This document shows, piece after piece, positions 1-6,471 of a DNA stretch of 15,477 nucleotides. The notes beneath the pieces were generated by a model that had not been told where the DNA came from, did no database searches, and worked only from the letters and a program-made list of their open reading frames with translations. The stretch is from Aalborgiella sp043740415 (GTDB lineage: Bacteria > Pseudomonadota > Gammaproteobacteria > Burkholderiales > Burkholderiaceae_C): positions 1 to 15,477 of the forward strand of contig JAYUCJ010000012.1 in the NCBI GenBank assembly GCA_043740415.1, in the 5' to 3' direction. The translations under genes were made by a program, and so were the position numbers. Positions within the stretch are counted from its first letter, which is position 1. Every line of letters starts with the position of its first letter.

Positions 1-98
1 CCTTGACTGGTACACCATTGGCTCGCTTGCGCAAGAAAGAGAAGTGGCTGGATTACGCCCAGCAAATGCAGCAAGGCGCCAGCGTACGCAAAAGCGCT
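1..98 (+). pseudogene. IS1595-family transposase, internal fragment
   Basis: Reading from base 3, about 32 codons encode LTGTPLARLRKKEKWLDYAQ followed by QMQQGASVRKSA. This matches the region after the N-terminal zinc ribbon of IS1595-family (ISXO2-like) transposases, where LTGTPLA.LR.KEKWLDYA and G.SVRK.A are recurrent. In intact relatives this runs into a helix-turn-helix segment of the type CGV..NT.FRWRHRF. Here that similarity stops at about base 98, and the remaining in-frame codons (to 197) resemble nothing in the family. The 5' part lies outside the window, so only the truncation on the right side is certain. It belongs to a different transposase type from the intact one at 262-1239. 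Confidence is high for family, moderate for the exact breakpoint. Confidence 0.7.
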
Positions 99-170
99 AT
101 CTTGCAAATCATAAAGCCACTCGCGAAAAGGCATGTGGCCAGCCACATCGACGTAATCAACTATTTCCAT
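99..170 (-). pseudogene. RelE/HigB-type toxin gene, 5' remnant
   Basis: On the minus strand an ATG at 170 opens a frame reading MEIVDYVDVAGHMPFREWLY then DLQD. This resembles the N-terminus of the phage-Gp49-like/HigB branch of RelE/ParE toxins, which typically begin with (E)IVEYL...GRSPF.EWL..L. About 24 codons are toxin-like. Beyond base ~98 the frame stays open to the window edge but is then simply antisense of the transposase fragment. The catalytic C-terminal two thirds (usual length about 100 residues) and any downstream antitoxin gene are absent, so the gene must be dead. Upstream there is no convincing ribosome binding site. The intact IS sits 55 bases upstream of this start. The identification rests on a short stretch and is therefore moderate. 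Confidence 0.5.
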
Positions 171-213
171 AATGGCATCTTAAAAAGCACTATTTGAGTA
201 AATATTTTTGACT

Positions 214-224
214 GTATTAAATTA
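214..224. repeat. Left direct repeat flanking the IS (target duplication)
   Basis: The 11 bases GTATTAAATTA occur here and again at 1279-1289, immediately outside the inverted repeats of the insertion sequence. One extra base (T, 225) separates this copy from the left inverted repeat. An AT-rich target fits IS1595-family behaviour, although the family usually makes 8-bp duplications. Confidence 0.7.
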
Positions 225-225
225 T

Positions 226-248
226 GGGGTATCCCTTTAGCTCCAAAG
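226..248. repeat. IS left terminal inverted repeat
   Basis: The 23-bp terminal repeat begins GGGGTATCCCTTTAGC and ends CAAAG. It is a perfect 23/23 reverse complement of 1256-1278, and similarity stops abruptly inside it. Confidence 0.92.
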
Positions 249-261
249 CCCCTCGTGATTC

Positions 262-1239
262 TTAAAAATCATCGTGATTAGTGATGATTCCATACGTCAC
301 TGGCTTGGTTACAACAGCTTGTTGTAGTAGTCGATAAAAGAGCAACCCGCGTGAACGGGAGGTTCGCCGATTAAAGCGAAACACAAACTCATCCAAATAG
401 TAATTAAGCTGTTCAGGCTGCACTGCGCCGTGATGCGTACCCATCATCCATCGCTGTAGTAGCGCAGCCACGCGGTGAACTCCTGGCATGGATTCATGCG
501 CGGGTGTTTTTGAGCCGAGATGCGCCGTTTGCTGATGCTCGTAGCCTGCATTTTTAACGTCTCGATAAGCAGGCGAACCATCACTCTTAATCTTGCTACC
601 CACGAGGACGGAGGCCTTAATGAATGGCAATAAATGAGTTTGGCTTCCCTCCTTGATTTGCTGCACGCGGATTCTGCCGAAACCTTTTGGTTGGATGATT
701 TCAACGGCAATTGCAATTTGGACATGTGTGGCATTACTCTGCCGCCTGTTGGCTGGCAGCGGGGTTTGGCGCTTTGTTAGGGCTAAATAGGTCTCGTCAA
801 CCTCGACCTCACCGCACAGCAAATCTCTATCGGGCCGCACCATCGCGCGGCGCAGGCGGTGCAGCATTGTCCACGCGGTCTCGTAGCTTCCAAGTCCAAG
901 CACGCGTTGCAACCCCAAGGCACTGACCCCGTGCTTTTGGTTGGTGATGTACCAAATGGCAGCAAACCAAACTCGCAGCTCCGTGCGCGTCTTGTCAAAA
1001 ATCGTACCCGCCGTCACACTGCTTTGATGGGCGCATGACGGGCACACATAACGGCCACGGCTGACTTGTTGGGTCTTCTGGCTTATGGCCGCACACTTGG
1101 GGCATACCCTGCCATCAGACCAGCGTAGCTTGACCAAATACTCACGGCACGCCTGCTCGGAGTGAAACCCATCTAGGAATTGAACCCATGTAGTTGGATA
1201 ATCCGTGACTTCAGGTGGGTTTGTATTTGTAGTCGTCAT
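262..1239 (-). CDS. IS1595-family transposase, full length
   Basis: A 325-residue transposase expected to cut and rejoin the 23-bp ends of this element. Residues 46-69 carry a zinc ribbon (CPKC at 46-49 and CPSC at 66-69), as in the N-terminal zinc-ribbon domain of IS1595 transposases. The segment TAGTIFDKTRTELRVWF and the helical stretch GVSALGLQRVLGLGSYETAW follow. The ISXO2-like catalytic domain starts with VEVDETY (D148); the second acidic residue is D220 in SDGSPAY. I could not assign the third catalytic residue with certainty. The C-terminal block from MPGVHRV to EFVFRFNRR (about 251-292) is a strong family signature. No frameshift or internal stop is present. The first ATG after the right inverted repeat, at 1239, is the natural start. 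Confidence 0.93.
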   Translation of the reverse strand: MTTTNTNPPEVTDYPTTWVQFLDGFHSEQACREYLVKLRWSDGRVCPKCAAISQKTQQVSRGRYVCPSCAHQSSVTAGTIFDKTRTELRVWFAAIWYITNQKHGVSALGLQRVLGLGSYETAWTMLHRLRRAMVRPDRDLLCGEVEVDETYLALTKRQTPLPANRRQSNATHVQIAIAVEIIQPKGFGRIRVQQIKEGSQTHLLPFIKASVLVGSKIKSDGSPAYRDVKNAGYEHQQTAHLGSKTPAHESMPGVHRVAALLQRWMMGTHHGAVQPEQLNYYLDEFVFRFNRRTSRSRGLLFYRLLQQAVVTKPVTYGIITNHDDF

Positions 1240-1255
1240 TCAGTCATTATGCTGA

Positions 1256-1278
1256 CTTTGGAGCTAAAGGGATACCCC
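1256..1278. repeat. IS right terminal inverted repeat
   Basis: The 23-bp partner of 226-248, ending GGGATACCCC at 1278. It lies 16 bases upstream of the transposase start codon. Its TTGGAG (1258-1263) is followed after 16 bases by TATTAA in the flanking DNA, which could weakly mimic an outward promoter toward the dehydrogenase gene. Confidence 0.92.
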
Positions 1279-1289
1279 GTATTAAATTA
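1279..1289. repeat. Right direct repeat flanking the IS (target duplication)
   Basis: A second copy of GTATTAAATTA, directly abutting the right inverted repeat, identical over 11 bases to 214-224. Confidence 0.7.
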
Positions 1290-1376
1290 CAGTATATCAT
1301 CCGATTTTTCAACCGAAAACATAAAATACAAACTTTGGTCTCTATTGATATGATGATCGAATTTGAAAGAAATCAC

Positions 1377-2267
1377 ATGAAAAACATCGGCTTCATAGGC
1401 GCTTCGGGGATGATGGGGCATGGGATGGCTAAGAACATTCAGGCCAAGGGGTTTTCGCTGTCAGTCAGCGTGAACCGGAACCGCGACGCGGTGGCTGATT
1501 TGGCGGCTGCGGGGGCGAAGGTGGTGGATTCGCCTGCTGGATTGGGCAGTTGCGATGCGGTGTTGATCTGCGTCACGGGCTCGCCACAGGTTGAAGCCGT
1601 CATGCACGGGGAGACTGGCCTATTGAGCAAGGCCAAGCATGGGTTGATCATCATTGACACCTCCACCAGCGAGCCCGAATCGACCGCCAAGCTCGCCGCG
1701 CTGTGCGCTGCATCGGGCGTGGTGTATGTGGACGCGCCGCTGGGGCGCTCGCCCGTGGAGGCGGAAGCGGGCCGGCTGAACACCATGGTGGGCGCGACGC
1801 CTGAGGTGTTTGCGCAGATTCAGCCGATTTTGGCGACTTATTGCGAAAACATCTTCCACGTGGGCGGCCCAGGCGCGGGGCATATTGTGAAGTTACTGAA
1901 CAACTTCATTGCGCAAGCCATTTGCACCGCGACGGCTGAGGCGTTTACCGTGGGTGCGAAGGCGGGCGTTGACCCGGCGGAATTGGTCAAAGTGATCAGC
2001 GCTGGGCCGGTGAATAACGGTTTGTTTCAAGCGATGGCAAAGACGCTGGGCGGCGATTTTGCGGGCTTGAAGTTTGAACTAGACAACGCCCGCAAGGACT
2101 TACGCTACTACACGCATTTGGCTGAGATGGTGAATGTGCCGTCGTTTGTGGGCGAAGCGGTGCACCAGAGTTTGTCTACCGCGTCAAATTTGGGGTTTGG
2201 CAAGGAGTATGTGCCGTCGCTGGTTAAGGCGCAAGAGAAACTCACAGGGATTAAATATACGCTATAA
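1377..2267 (+). CDS. NAD(P)-dependent beta-hydroxyacid dehydrogenase (3-hydroxyisobutyrate dehydrogenase family)
   Basis: A 296-residue cytosolic oxidoreductase expected to interconvert a 3-hydroxy acid and its semialdehyde or keto form with NAD(P). The N-terminal Rossmann fold is shown by GFIGASGMMG (G8, G11, G14). The substrate motif appears as DAPLGRSPVEAEAG (residues 119-132), a variant of the usual DAPVSGG. The catalytic lysine is K172 in GAGHIVKLLNN, and KD (240-241) in NARKDL is the C-terminal signature. The length matches the family. I chose ATG 1377 because MKNIGFIG is the canonical N-terminus. A TTG at 1335 and ATGs at 1350 and 1353 would add residues with no family counterpart. The ribosome binding site is weak (GAAAGAAA). 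Substrate is not decidable; tartronate semialdehyde reductase and 3-hydroxyisobutyrate dehydrogenase are both possible. The gene stands alone and converges on the xylose cluster. Confidence 0.88.
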   Translation: MKNIGFIGASGMMGHGMAKNIQAKGFSLSVSVNRNRDAVADLAAAGAKVVDSPAGLGSCDAVLICVTGSPQVEAVMHGETGLLSKAKHGLIIIDTSTSEPESTAKLAALCAASGVVYVDAPLGRSPVEAEAGRLNTMVGATPEVFAQIQPILATYCENIFHVGGPGAGHIVKLLNNFIAQAICTATAEAFTVGAKAGVDPAELVKVISAGPVNNGLFQAMAKTLGGDFAGLKFELDNARKDLRYYTHLAEMVNVPSFVGEAVHQSLSTASNLGFGKEYVPSLVKAQEKLTGIKYTL

Positions 2268-2335
2268 ATTCAATAGCATTTTAGGCAATAAATACGCCGG
2301 CTAGAGTCATATTTACACTTAAATAGAGCGGCCAT
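2268..2335. repeat. Possible Comamonadaceae-type intergenic repeat between convergent genes
   Basis: The gap between the two convergent genes (2268-2346) contains CAATAGCA, then GCAATAAATACGCCGGCTAG and AGTC, with short complementary arms AAATA and TATTT around the centre. The order of blocks (ATAGC, then an ATAAnnGC core, then GCTAGAG) resembles a degenerate copy of a palindromic intergenic repeat I recall as common in Comamonadaceae genomes. It may also act in transcript ending for either gene, but no classical stem plus U-tract was seen. Identification is from memory and tentative. Confidence 0.3.
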
Positions 2336-2346
2336 TTAATAGTCAA

Positions 2347-3726
2347 TCAATTGGTTTTGAACTTCAAAGCCAATACTTTTGCCGCCACACACTTGCCCTG
2401 CACTTGCCCGCCTTCAACGCCAAAACGGAAGTGAATGCCAGCGTACAGACGCGACAATGCGGCTTCGTTGGCTGCAGCGCTGAAGCTTGGGAAAGTGCGT
2501 GGGCCCCAGCCTCGGTCGTTGTGGGTGTTATCGGTGAAAGTGGTGTTTGCGCCGAATATTTGCTCCAAAACGCCCGCAGCTGCACTGGATTGCACAGAAT
2601 GACCTGACGGATATTCTGGGAACGGCGGCGTTGTCATCAAGGTGGGCACCCAGTTGCTGTCAAACGAGCCTTGCACGTAGGTCGCGGGGCGCAGCAGGTT
2701 GACACTGTATTTGGTCGCCCAGCCAGCGGTGAAGGCGTCGGCCATGGCGATGTTCAGGCGGGCATGCGTCACAGCCGCATCTGCCAAGTTAGCTTTGCGG
2801 GTTTTTAGCAAATCATTGGCGATAAACACCCAGTGGCCGGCAGGCGTGGGGGTTTTACCCGGATCATCTGTCCAATACAGGGCAAACTGGCGCTGCTCTT
2901 GCGTGGCTGCTTTGCTGATGGTGTAGACCTCTTGGGCGCTTTTATAGAAGGTGGAACTTGGCTCTTCCGAATACTCGGGTGGCGGCGGTGCTGCGCATTC
3001 TTGTGCTGTTTTCAAGGCGAAGGTGCGGTTTTCACCCCAATACGGCAACAGTGGCTTGGCAAACGCGGGGGGGGTGGCCGTCCAGCGGCCAGCACCACTG
3101 GGTGGCACGTAGTTGGCGCGGTTGCGGCGCAACGGCCCCCAAGCTTCGTGGCCGCCGTCTGTGCGTGCCCACGTCATGATCGCCATGGCCATGAGCTTGC
3201 CGTAGGAGTCTGAGCGGTTGATGACCTCTGGCGTGTAGGTGTTGGGGTCAAAATCTTGCCCGTATTTCAACGGCAGTAAACGCTCTAGCTGGTCAATGCG
3301 ACCTTTGTTTTCAGCCGTTGCGTTGCTGTACATCATGCGCGTCATCATTGCCATGGATGCGTTGGCAACAGTGGGCCAGTGCAGGGGCTCGTCGGGCTGC
3401 GTCAAGGGAAGAGAACTCAGCTCATTCAGTTGCCCCGCCAAGGTGGTGTAGCCGGGCATGCCTGGCACCGTTGACTCGTACAACGCCAAGCTTAAATACG
3501 CCAATGCGCGAGATGCAACTGGCGGACTGAAACCGGGTGTTTGCTGGGTGAGCAAAAGCGCCAAAGACATCCACTCTGTTGCAACGGCCGAACTGTAGGT
3601 ATCAGCCGTACGTGCAATGGCAACTGGTGTAGAAGCAGCTTGCAGCGTTGTTTGGGCATTCGCCACAAAAGCCAAAGTAGCCAAACCGAGAGTTAGCACG
3701 CTCAGCGAAAATTTAGCCTTGTTCAT
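2347..3726 (-). CDS. Exported vanadium-dependent haloperoxidase homologue (PAP2/VHPO superfamily)
   Basis: A 459-residue protein with a cleavable signal peptide (hydrophobic core LSVLTLGLATLAFV, likely cut after ANA). It should act in the periplasm or outside the cell. All vanadate-pocket positions known from fungal vanadium chloroperoxidase are present with matching spacing: K339 and R346 in KYSVNLLRP (7 apart), S374-G375-H376 in EYPSGHS, and R426 and H432 in RLYAGIHF (6 apart). Such enzymes oxidise halides with hydrogen peroxide; relatives with this fold are acid phosphatases, so activity is not certain. ATG 3726 is chosen because it overlaps the previous gene's stop as ATGA and has GGAAGG upstream. 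The in-frame codon at 3738 lies within the upstream gene. This is the last gene of the minus-strand cluster. Confidence is high for superfamily, moderate for haloperoxidase activity. Confidence 0.88.
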   Translation of the reverse strand: MNKAKFSLSVLTLGLATLAFVANAQTTLQAASTPVAIARTADTYSSAVATEWMSLALLLTQQTPGFSPPVASRALAYLSLALYESTVPGMPGYTTLAGQLNELSSLPLTQPDEPLHWPTVANASMAMMTRMMYSNATAENKGRIDQLERLLPLKYGQDFDPNTYTPEVINRSDSYGKLMAMAIMTWARTDGGHEAWGPLRRNRANYVPPSGAGRWTATPPAFAKPLLPYWGENRTFALKTAQECAAPPPPEYSEEPSSTFYKSAQEVYTISKAATQEQRQFALYWTDDPGKTPTPAGHWVFIANDLLKTRKANLADAAVTHARLNIAMADAFTAGWATKYSVNLLRPATYVQGSFDSNWVPTLMTTPPFPEYPSGHSVQSSAAAGVLEQIFGANTTFTDNTHNDRGWGPRTFPSFSAAANEAALSRLYAGIHFRFGVEGGQVQGKCVAAKVLALKFKTN

Positions 3727-5411
3727 GGTGCCTTCCAAGGTGAAACACCTGTGTTTTTATCGATGGTGACAAACCCATCTGCAGCAACCGTTTGCCACGG
3801 CCCGAAATCTGCAAAAGGCCATTGCACGCGAACTTTGACGGTGGTTGCCGCGCCCAAACCAAAATGCATCCAGCCAGAATGCCCGCTGGCATGGCCGCCA
3901 CCCACGGTGAGCTCTTGGCGGATGATGCGCTGCTTGCCAAGTTGCTGCATGGCATCACCCAAATCAACTTCCACCCATGCGCCTACCGCGTCTTTGTTGC
4001 CACCAGCTTGTTTCAAACGCAACTGCAGCCAATGACCGGCTGCACCCATAGGTTGCGGCTTCTCCGCATTTCCAATGCCCACATTGCGCCAAAGTTGCGC
4101 TTTGTCCCAGCGGTTGACGACAACCATGTCTAACAAGCCATCACCATTCAAATCCACCAGCATGCCACCGCGCCCACGCCGCACACTGGAAACGCCCGCC
4201 AGCTGCCCTGCTTCAAAAAAACGACCGTCGGCCTGTTGCAGCAACAGATTGTTGGGGTCTAGCGCTGCAAAATCAGGCATGGTGGAGATATTGCCTTTGA
4301 CGATGAAGATATCGGCCAAACCGTCATGGTTCACATCCGCAAATTGCGAATGCCAAGCGGTCGAGGGATGAATGTCGCCACCCACGTAGGGCCTATGCGC
4401 CGTGACACCGCGTTTGTAAGCAATATCGACATAGTCAGGTTTAGAAGCTTTGCCAGACGCGTCAAGCTGTAATTTTTGCAATTTGTTGTCGGCCATGCTG
4501 GTCAAATACAACTCTGGATAACCATCACCGTCGATATCTTGGCTGGCAATGCCCATGCCCCAAATTTGCATAGGCTTCCAGCCCTGCGCCTCTGTGTACA
4601 AGCTAGGCTGCTGGCCGGTGGCTATTTTCCACAGCTGCTCTTGGCCACCTTTGTAAAACTCACGGTCGTTGCTGACACGCAGATCCGGCGTGCCTTTGCG
4701 GCCCCAGTCTGAAAACAGCATGGACAAAGCGCAATACGCGGGCTCTAGCTTGACGGGTGCCGCAAAACCGTTGCCTGCACTATTGGGTCGAAACAAGATG
4801 GCTGGCGTACAACTGCCCCACGGGAACTCTGGCTTGGTGCGGTCAATGTAAGTACCGATCGCCAATGTGGGCCATTTTTGACCCCGCTCCCAGGTTGCTG
4901 AAAAAGCTGTGTGCCACTCGTTGCCCGTTTTAACACCCCATTTTTCAGTGACACGCTCAAATTTGCAAGCGCCTAGGCCACGGAAAACCTCAACTTCGCC
5001 CACGCGCAGCACCACCAAATCGGTGTTGCCGTCGCCATCAATGTCCAACGGGTATGCGCCAATCGCATTGGTCAACTCCAAGCCCGTACGCTCTTCTTGC
5101 AATTTGATAGCACCGCCACGGGTGCTTTTGTTGCGGTAAAACTTGGCTTTGTTAACACCAGCAGTGACGTAGATTTCGGGCAGCCCATCGCCATCACAGT
5201 CAAACGTGGCCACACCGCCTCCGACCATGAATTCATCTTCGCCTTCAAAGCGGCTTTGCAAGCCAGCGCTGTCGGTTTCTTCAACGAACTTAGGGATGGC
5301 GGGCACGGGCGCAACGCGCGCTGGAATGTCATCAGCAGCTCTTGCTAGAGGTATCAGCAGCAAGGCCGCCAGTGCCAATCGGTTCAACTTAAACGAATTC
5401 AACTTAAACAT
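3723..5411 (-). CDS. Exported FG-GAP/VCBS beta-propeller protein with ASPIC/UnbV C-terminus
   Basis: A 562-residue protein with an N-terminal signal peptide (RLALAALLLIPLARA, residues 11-25). It carries at least five calcium-binding loops of the DxDGDGxxD/E type, starting at residues 71, 123, 292, 359 and 420, the hallmark of FG-GAP/VCBS repeats that fold into an integrin-like beta-propeller. Residues ~476-552 (VGAWVEVDLGD, then HSGWMHFGLGAA and VRVQWPF) match the ASPIC/UnbV domain found in CRTAC1-like proteins. No enzyme motif is seen, so a calcium-dependent structural or binding role is the likeliest. It overlaps the preceding oxidoreductase by 8 bases (5404-5411) and the following haloperoxidase by 4, implying coupled translation of the trio. 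The start has GGGAAG upstream. A 15-bp duplication gives the N-terminus a repeated FKLN. Confidence 0.85.
   Translation of the reverse strand: MFKLNSFKLNRLALAALLLIPLARAADDIPARVAPVPAIPKFVEETDSAGLQSRFEGEDEFMVGGGVATFDCDGDGLPEIYVTAGVNKAKFYRNKSTRGGAIKLQEERTGLELTNAIGAYPLDIDGDGNTDLVVLRVGEVEVFRGLGACKFERVTEKWGVKTGNEWHTAFSATWERGQKWPTLAIGTYIDRTKPEFPWGSCTPAILFRPNSAGNGFAAPVKLEPAYCALSMLFSDWGRKGTPDLRVSNDREFYKGGQEQLWKIATGQQPSLYTEAQGWKPMQIWGMGIASQDIDGDGYPELYLTSMADNKLQKLQLDASGKASKPDYVDIAYKRGVTAHRPYVGGDIHPSTAWHSQFADVNHDGLADIFIVKGNISTMPDFAALDPNNLLLQQADGRFFEAGQLAGVSSVRRGRGGMLVDLNGDGLLDMVVVNRWDKAQLWRNVGIGNAEKPQPMGAAGHWLQLRLKQAGGNKDAVGAWVEVDLGDAMQQLGKQRIIRQELTVGGGHASGHSGWMHFGLGAATTVKVRVQWPFADFGPWQTVAADGFVTIDKNTGVSPWKAP
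5383..5409. repeat. 15-bp-period tandem duplication at a gene overlap
   Basis: TTCAACTTAAAC occurs at 5383-5394 and 5398-5409, separated by GAA. It covers the overlap between the oxidoreductase stop codon and the start of the beta-propeller gene, and encodes FKLN twice at the latter's N-terminus. The period is a multiple of three, so the frame is kept. Confidence 0.85.
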
Positions 5412-6402
5412 TCACCCAACTTCCCGTCTGTTCAGATTTAAACAAAGCATCGATCACGCGCATGTTCAAAATTGCATCCTCAACGCCATAAGGCAAGGTC
5501 ATTTCGCCACGCACCACTTTTGAAAAAGCATCGCCTTGCAAACCATACATATTGCACGCAGGTAAGGTGTGCTTTTGCATGGAAGTGCCGTTCAAAGAGC
5601 TGCCATCGTCCACAAAATAATCGGTTTCACCGCCCAAAGGCGCATTGAAGGGAATTTGAATTTCAATGCGTTTTTCAGTACCCACCACTTGCACGCGCTG
5701 GTGCGAAACAGATTGTGTAGACACGGTGAAATCTAAGCGTCTGCCGTCGCCAAAATCAAGCAAAGCGCTGACGGTGCGGTCGACTTTGAAGTCAGGGTCG
5801 CGGTCAACCAAGGCGATGACACGCTTGGGTTCGGCATCAAACAAAAACCGCCCTGTCACAATCGGGTAGCAGCCAATGTCGTACAAGGCGCCGCCGCCAA
5901 TTTCATACTTGTTGCGGATGTTGTTGGTATCGCGGTTGAAGTACGAAAAGAACGCTTGCACGGTACGCAGATCACCCAATTCGCCACCGCGCACACGCTC
6001 GCGCACTTGCAGCCACTGCGGGTGAAAGCGCACCATGAAGGCTTCCATGATGTGGACTTTGTCTGCCACCTCACGCAGTTGCGCGGCTTCGTTGGCATTG
6101 ATGGCAAATGGCTTTTCGCACAACACGTGTTTGCCGGCGCGCGCGGCCTGCAGTGTCAGGGGCACATGCAGATCATTCGGCAAGGGGTTGTAGATGGCTT
6201 CAATTTCCGGGTCCGCCAGCAGCGACTCGTATGAGCCATAAGCCTTGGGAATACCCAGCTTAGTTGCCCACTCTTGGGCACGACCAGGTGAGCGTGAGGC
6301 AATAGCTCGGACATCGCAAAACTCGCTTTTCTGCATCGCTGGGATGACTTTTTCCCAACCGATTTTGGCGGTACTCAAAATACCCCATACTACTTTTTTC
6401 AT
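5404..6402 (-). CDS. Gfo/Idh/MocA oxidoreductase, possible D-xylose dehydrogenase
   Basis: A 332-residue NAD(P)-dependent sugar oxidoreductase. The N-terminal Rossmann motif reads WGILSTAKIG (6-15). The family-defining EKP motif is CEKPF with K97, and the C-terminal-domain motif GGGALYDIGCY spans 169-179 (D175, Y179). No signal peptide is present, so it is cytosolic. The family includes NADP-dependent D-xylose 1-dehydrogenases and dihydrodiol or glucose-fructose oxidoreductase relatives. Placement straight after xylA makes xylose or another pentose the natural guess, but no lactonase or xylonate dehydratase gene is in the window. The start codon has a good Shine-Dalgarno (TTGGAG, 9 bases upstream). 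The 3' end overlaps the next gene by 8 bases. Family is near certain; substrate is inference. Confidence 0.88.
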   Translation of the reverse strand: MKKVVWGILSTAKIGWEKVIPAMQKSEFCDVRAIASRSPGRAQEWATKLGIPKAYGSYESLLADPEIEAIYNPLPNDLHVPLTLQAARAGKHVLCEKPFAINANEAAQLREVADKVHIMEAFMVRFHPQWLQVRERVRGGELGDLRTVQAFFSYFNRDTNNIRNKYEIGGGALYDIGCYPIVTGRFLFDAEPKRVIALVDRDPDFKVDRTVSALLDFGDGRRLDFTVSTQSVSHQRVQVVGTEKRIEIQIPFNAPLGGETDYFVDDGSSLNGTSMQKHTLPACNMYGLQGDAFSKVVRGEMTLPYGVEDAILNMRVIDALFKSEQTGSWVNV

Positions 6403-6453
6403 AGCTAAAACTCCAATAAGTACAACGGCAACATGCCAATTTAATTCGTTTTT

Positions 6454-6471
6454 ATTTAAACTAATTTAAAT
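6454..6471. other. AT-only inverted repeat at the xylA stop codon
   Basis: ATTTAAA (6454-6460) and TTTAAAT (6465-6471) are perfect complements around a 4-base loop, and the repeat includes the xylA stop codon. In the 63-base xylA-oxidoreductase gap it could form a weak hairpin in the mRNA. With no G-C pairs it is unlikely to be an efficient terminator, and the downstream gene has its own ribosome binding site. Confidence 0.4.

Larger units (their letters stand above)
226..1278 (-). mobile_element. Complete IS1595-family insertion sequence (1053 bp)
   Basis: The element is bounded by perfect 23-bp inverted repeats (226-248 and 1256-1278; outer bases GGGGTATCCC) and flanked by the direct repeat GTATTAAATTA on both sides. 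It contains one full-length transposase gene on the minus strand that fills almost all of the interior, leaving 13 and 16 bases between the gene and the repeats. No passenger gene is present. Identical ends, an uninterrupted transposase and a still perfect flanking duplication suggest a recent and possibly active insertion. It lies between the dead toxin gene and the dehydrogenase gene at 1377, 98 bases upstream of the latter's start codon. Confidence 0.9.

Noticed and set aside
104..197. Second half of the plus-strand frame that starts in the transposase fragment
   Set aside because: Its residues do not match the transposase family, and the complementary strand encodes a toxin-like N-terminus here, so the continuation is accidental.
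1335..1376. Upstream TTG/ATG starts for the beta-hydroxyacid dehydrogenase
   Set aside because: They add residues lacking any counterpart in the family, which begins at the MKNIGFIG motif.
2833..3213. 126-codon plus-strand open frame opposite the haloperoxidase gene
   Set aside because: Antisense shadow; cysteine- and tryptophan-rich sequence without any family resemblance, and the minus-strand frame has a full active site.
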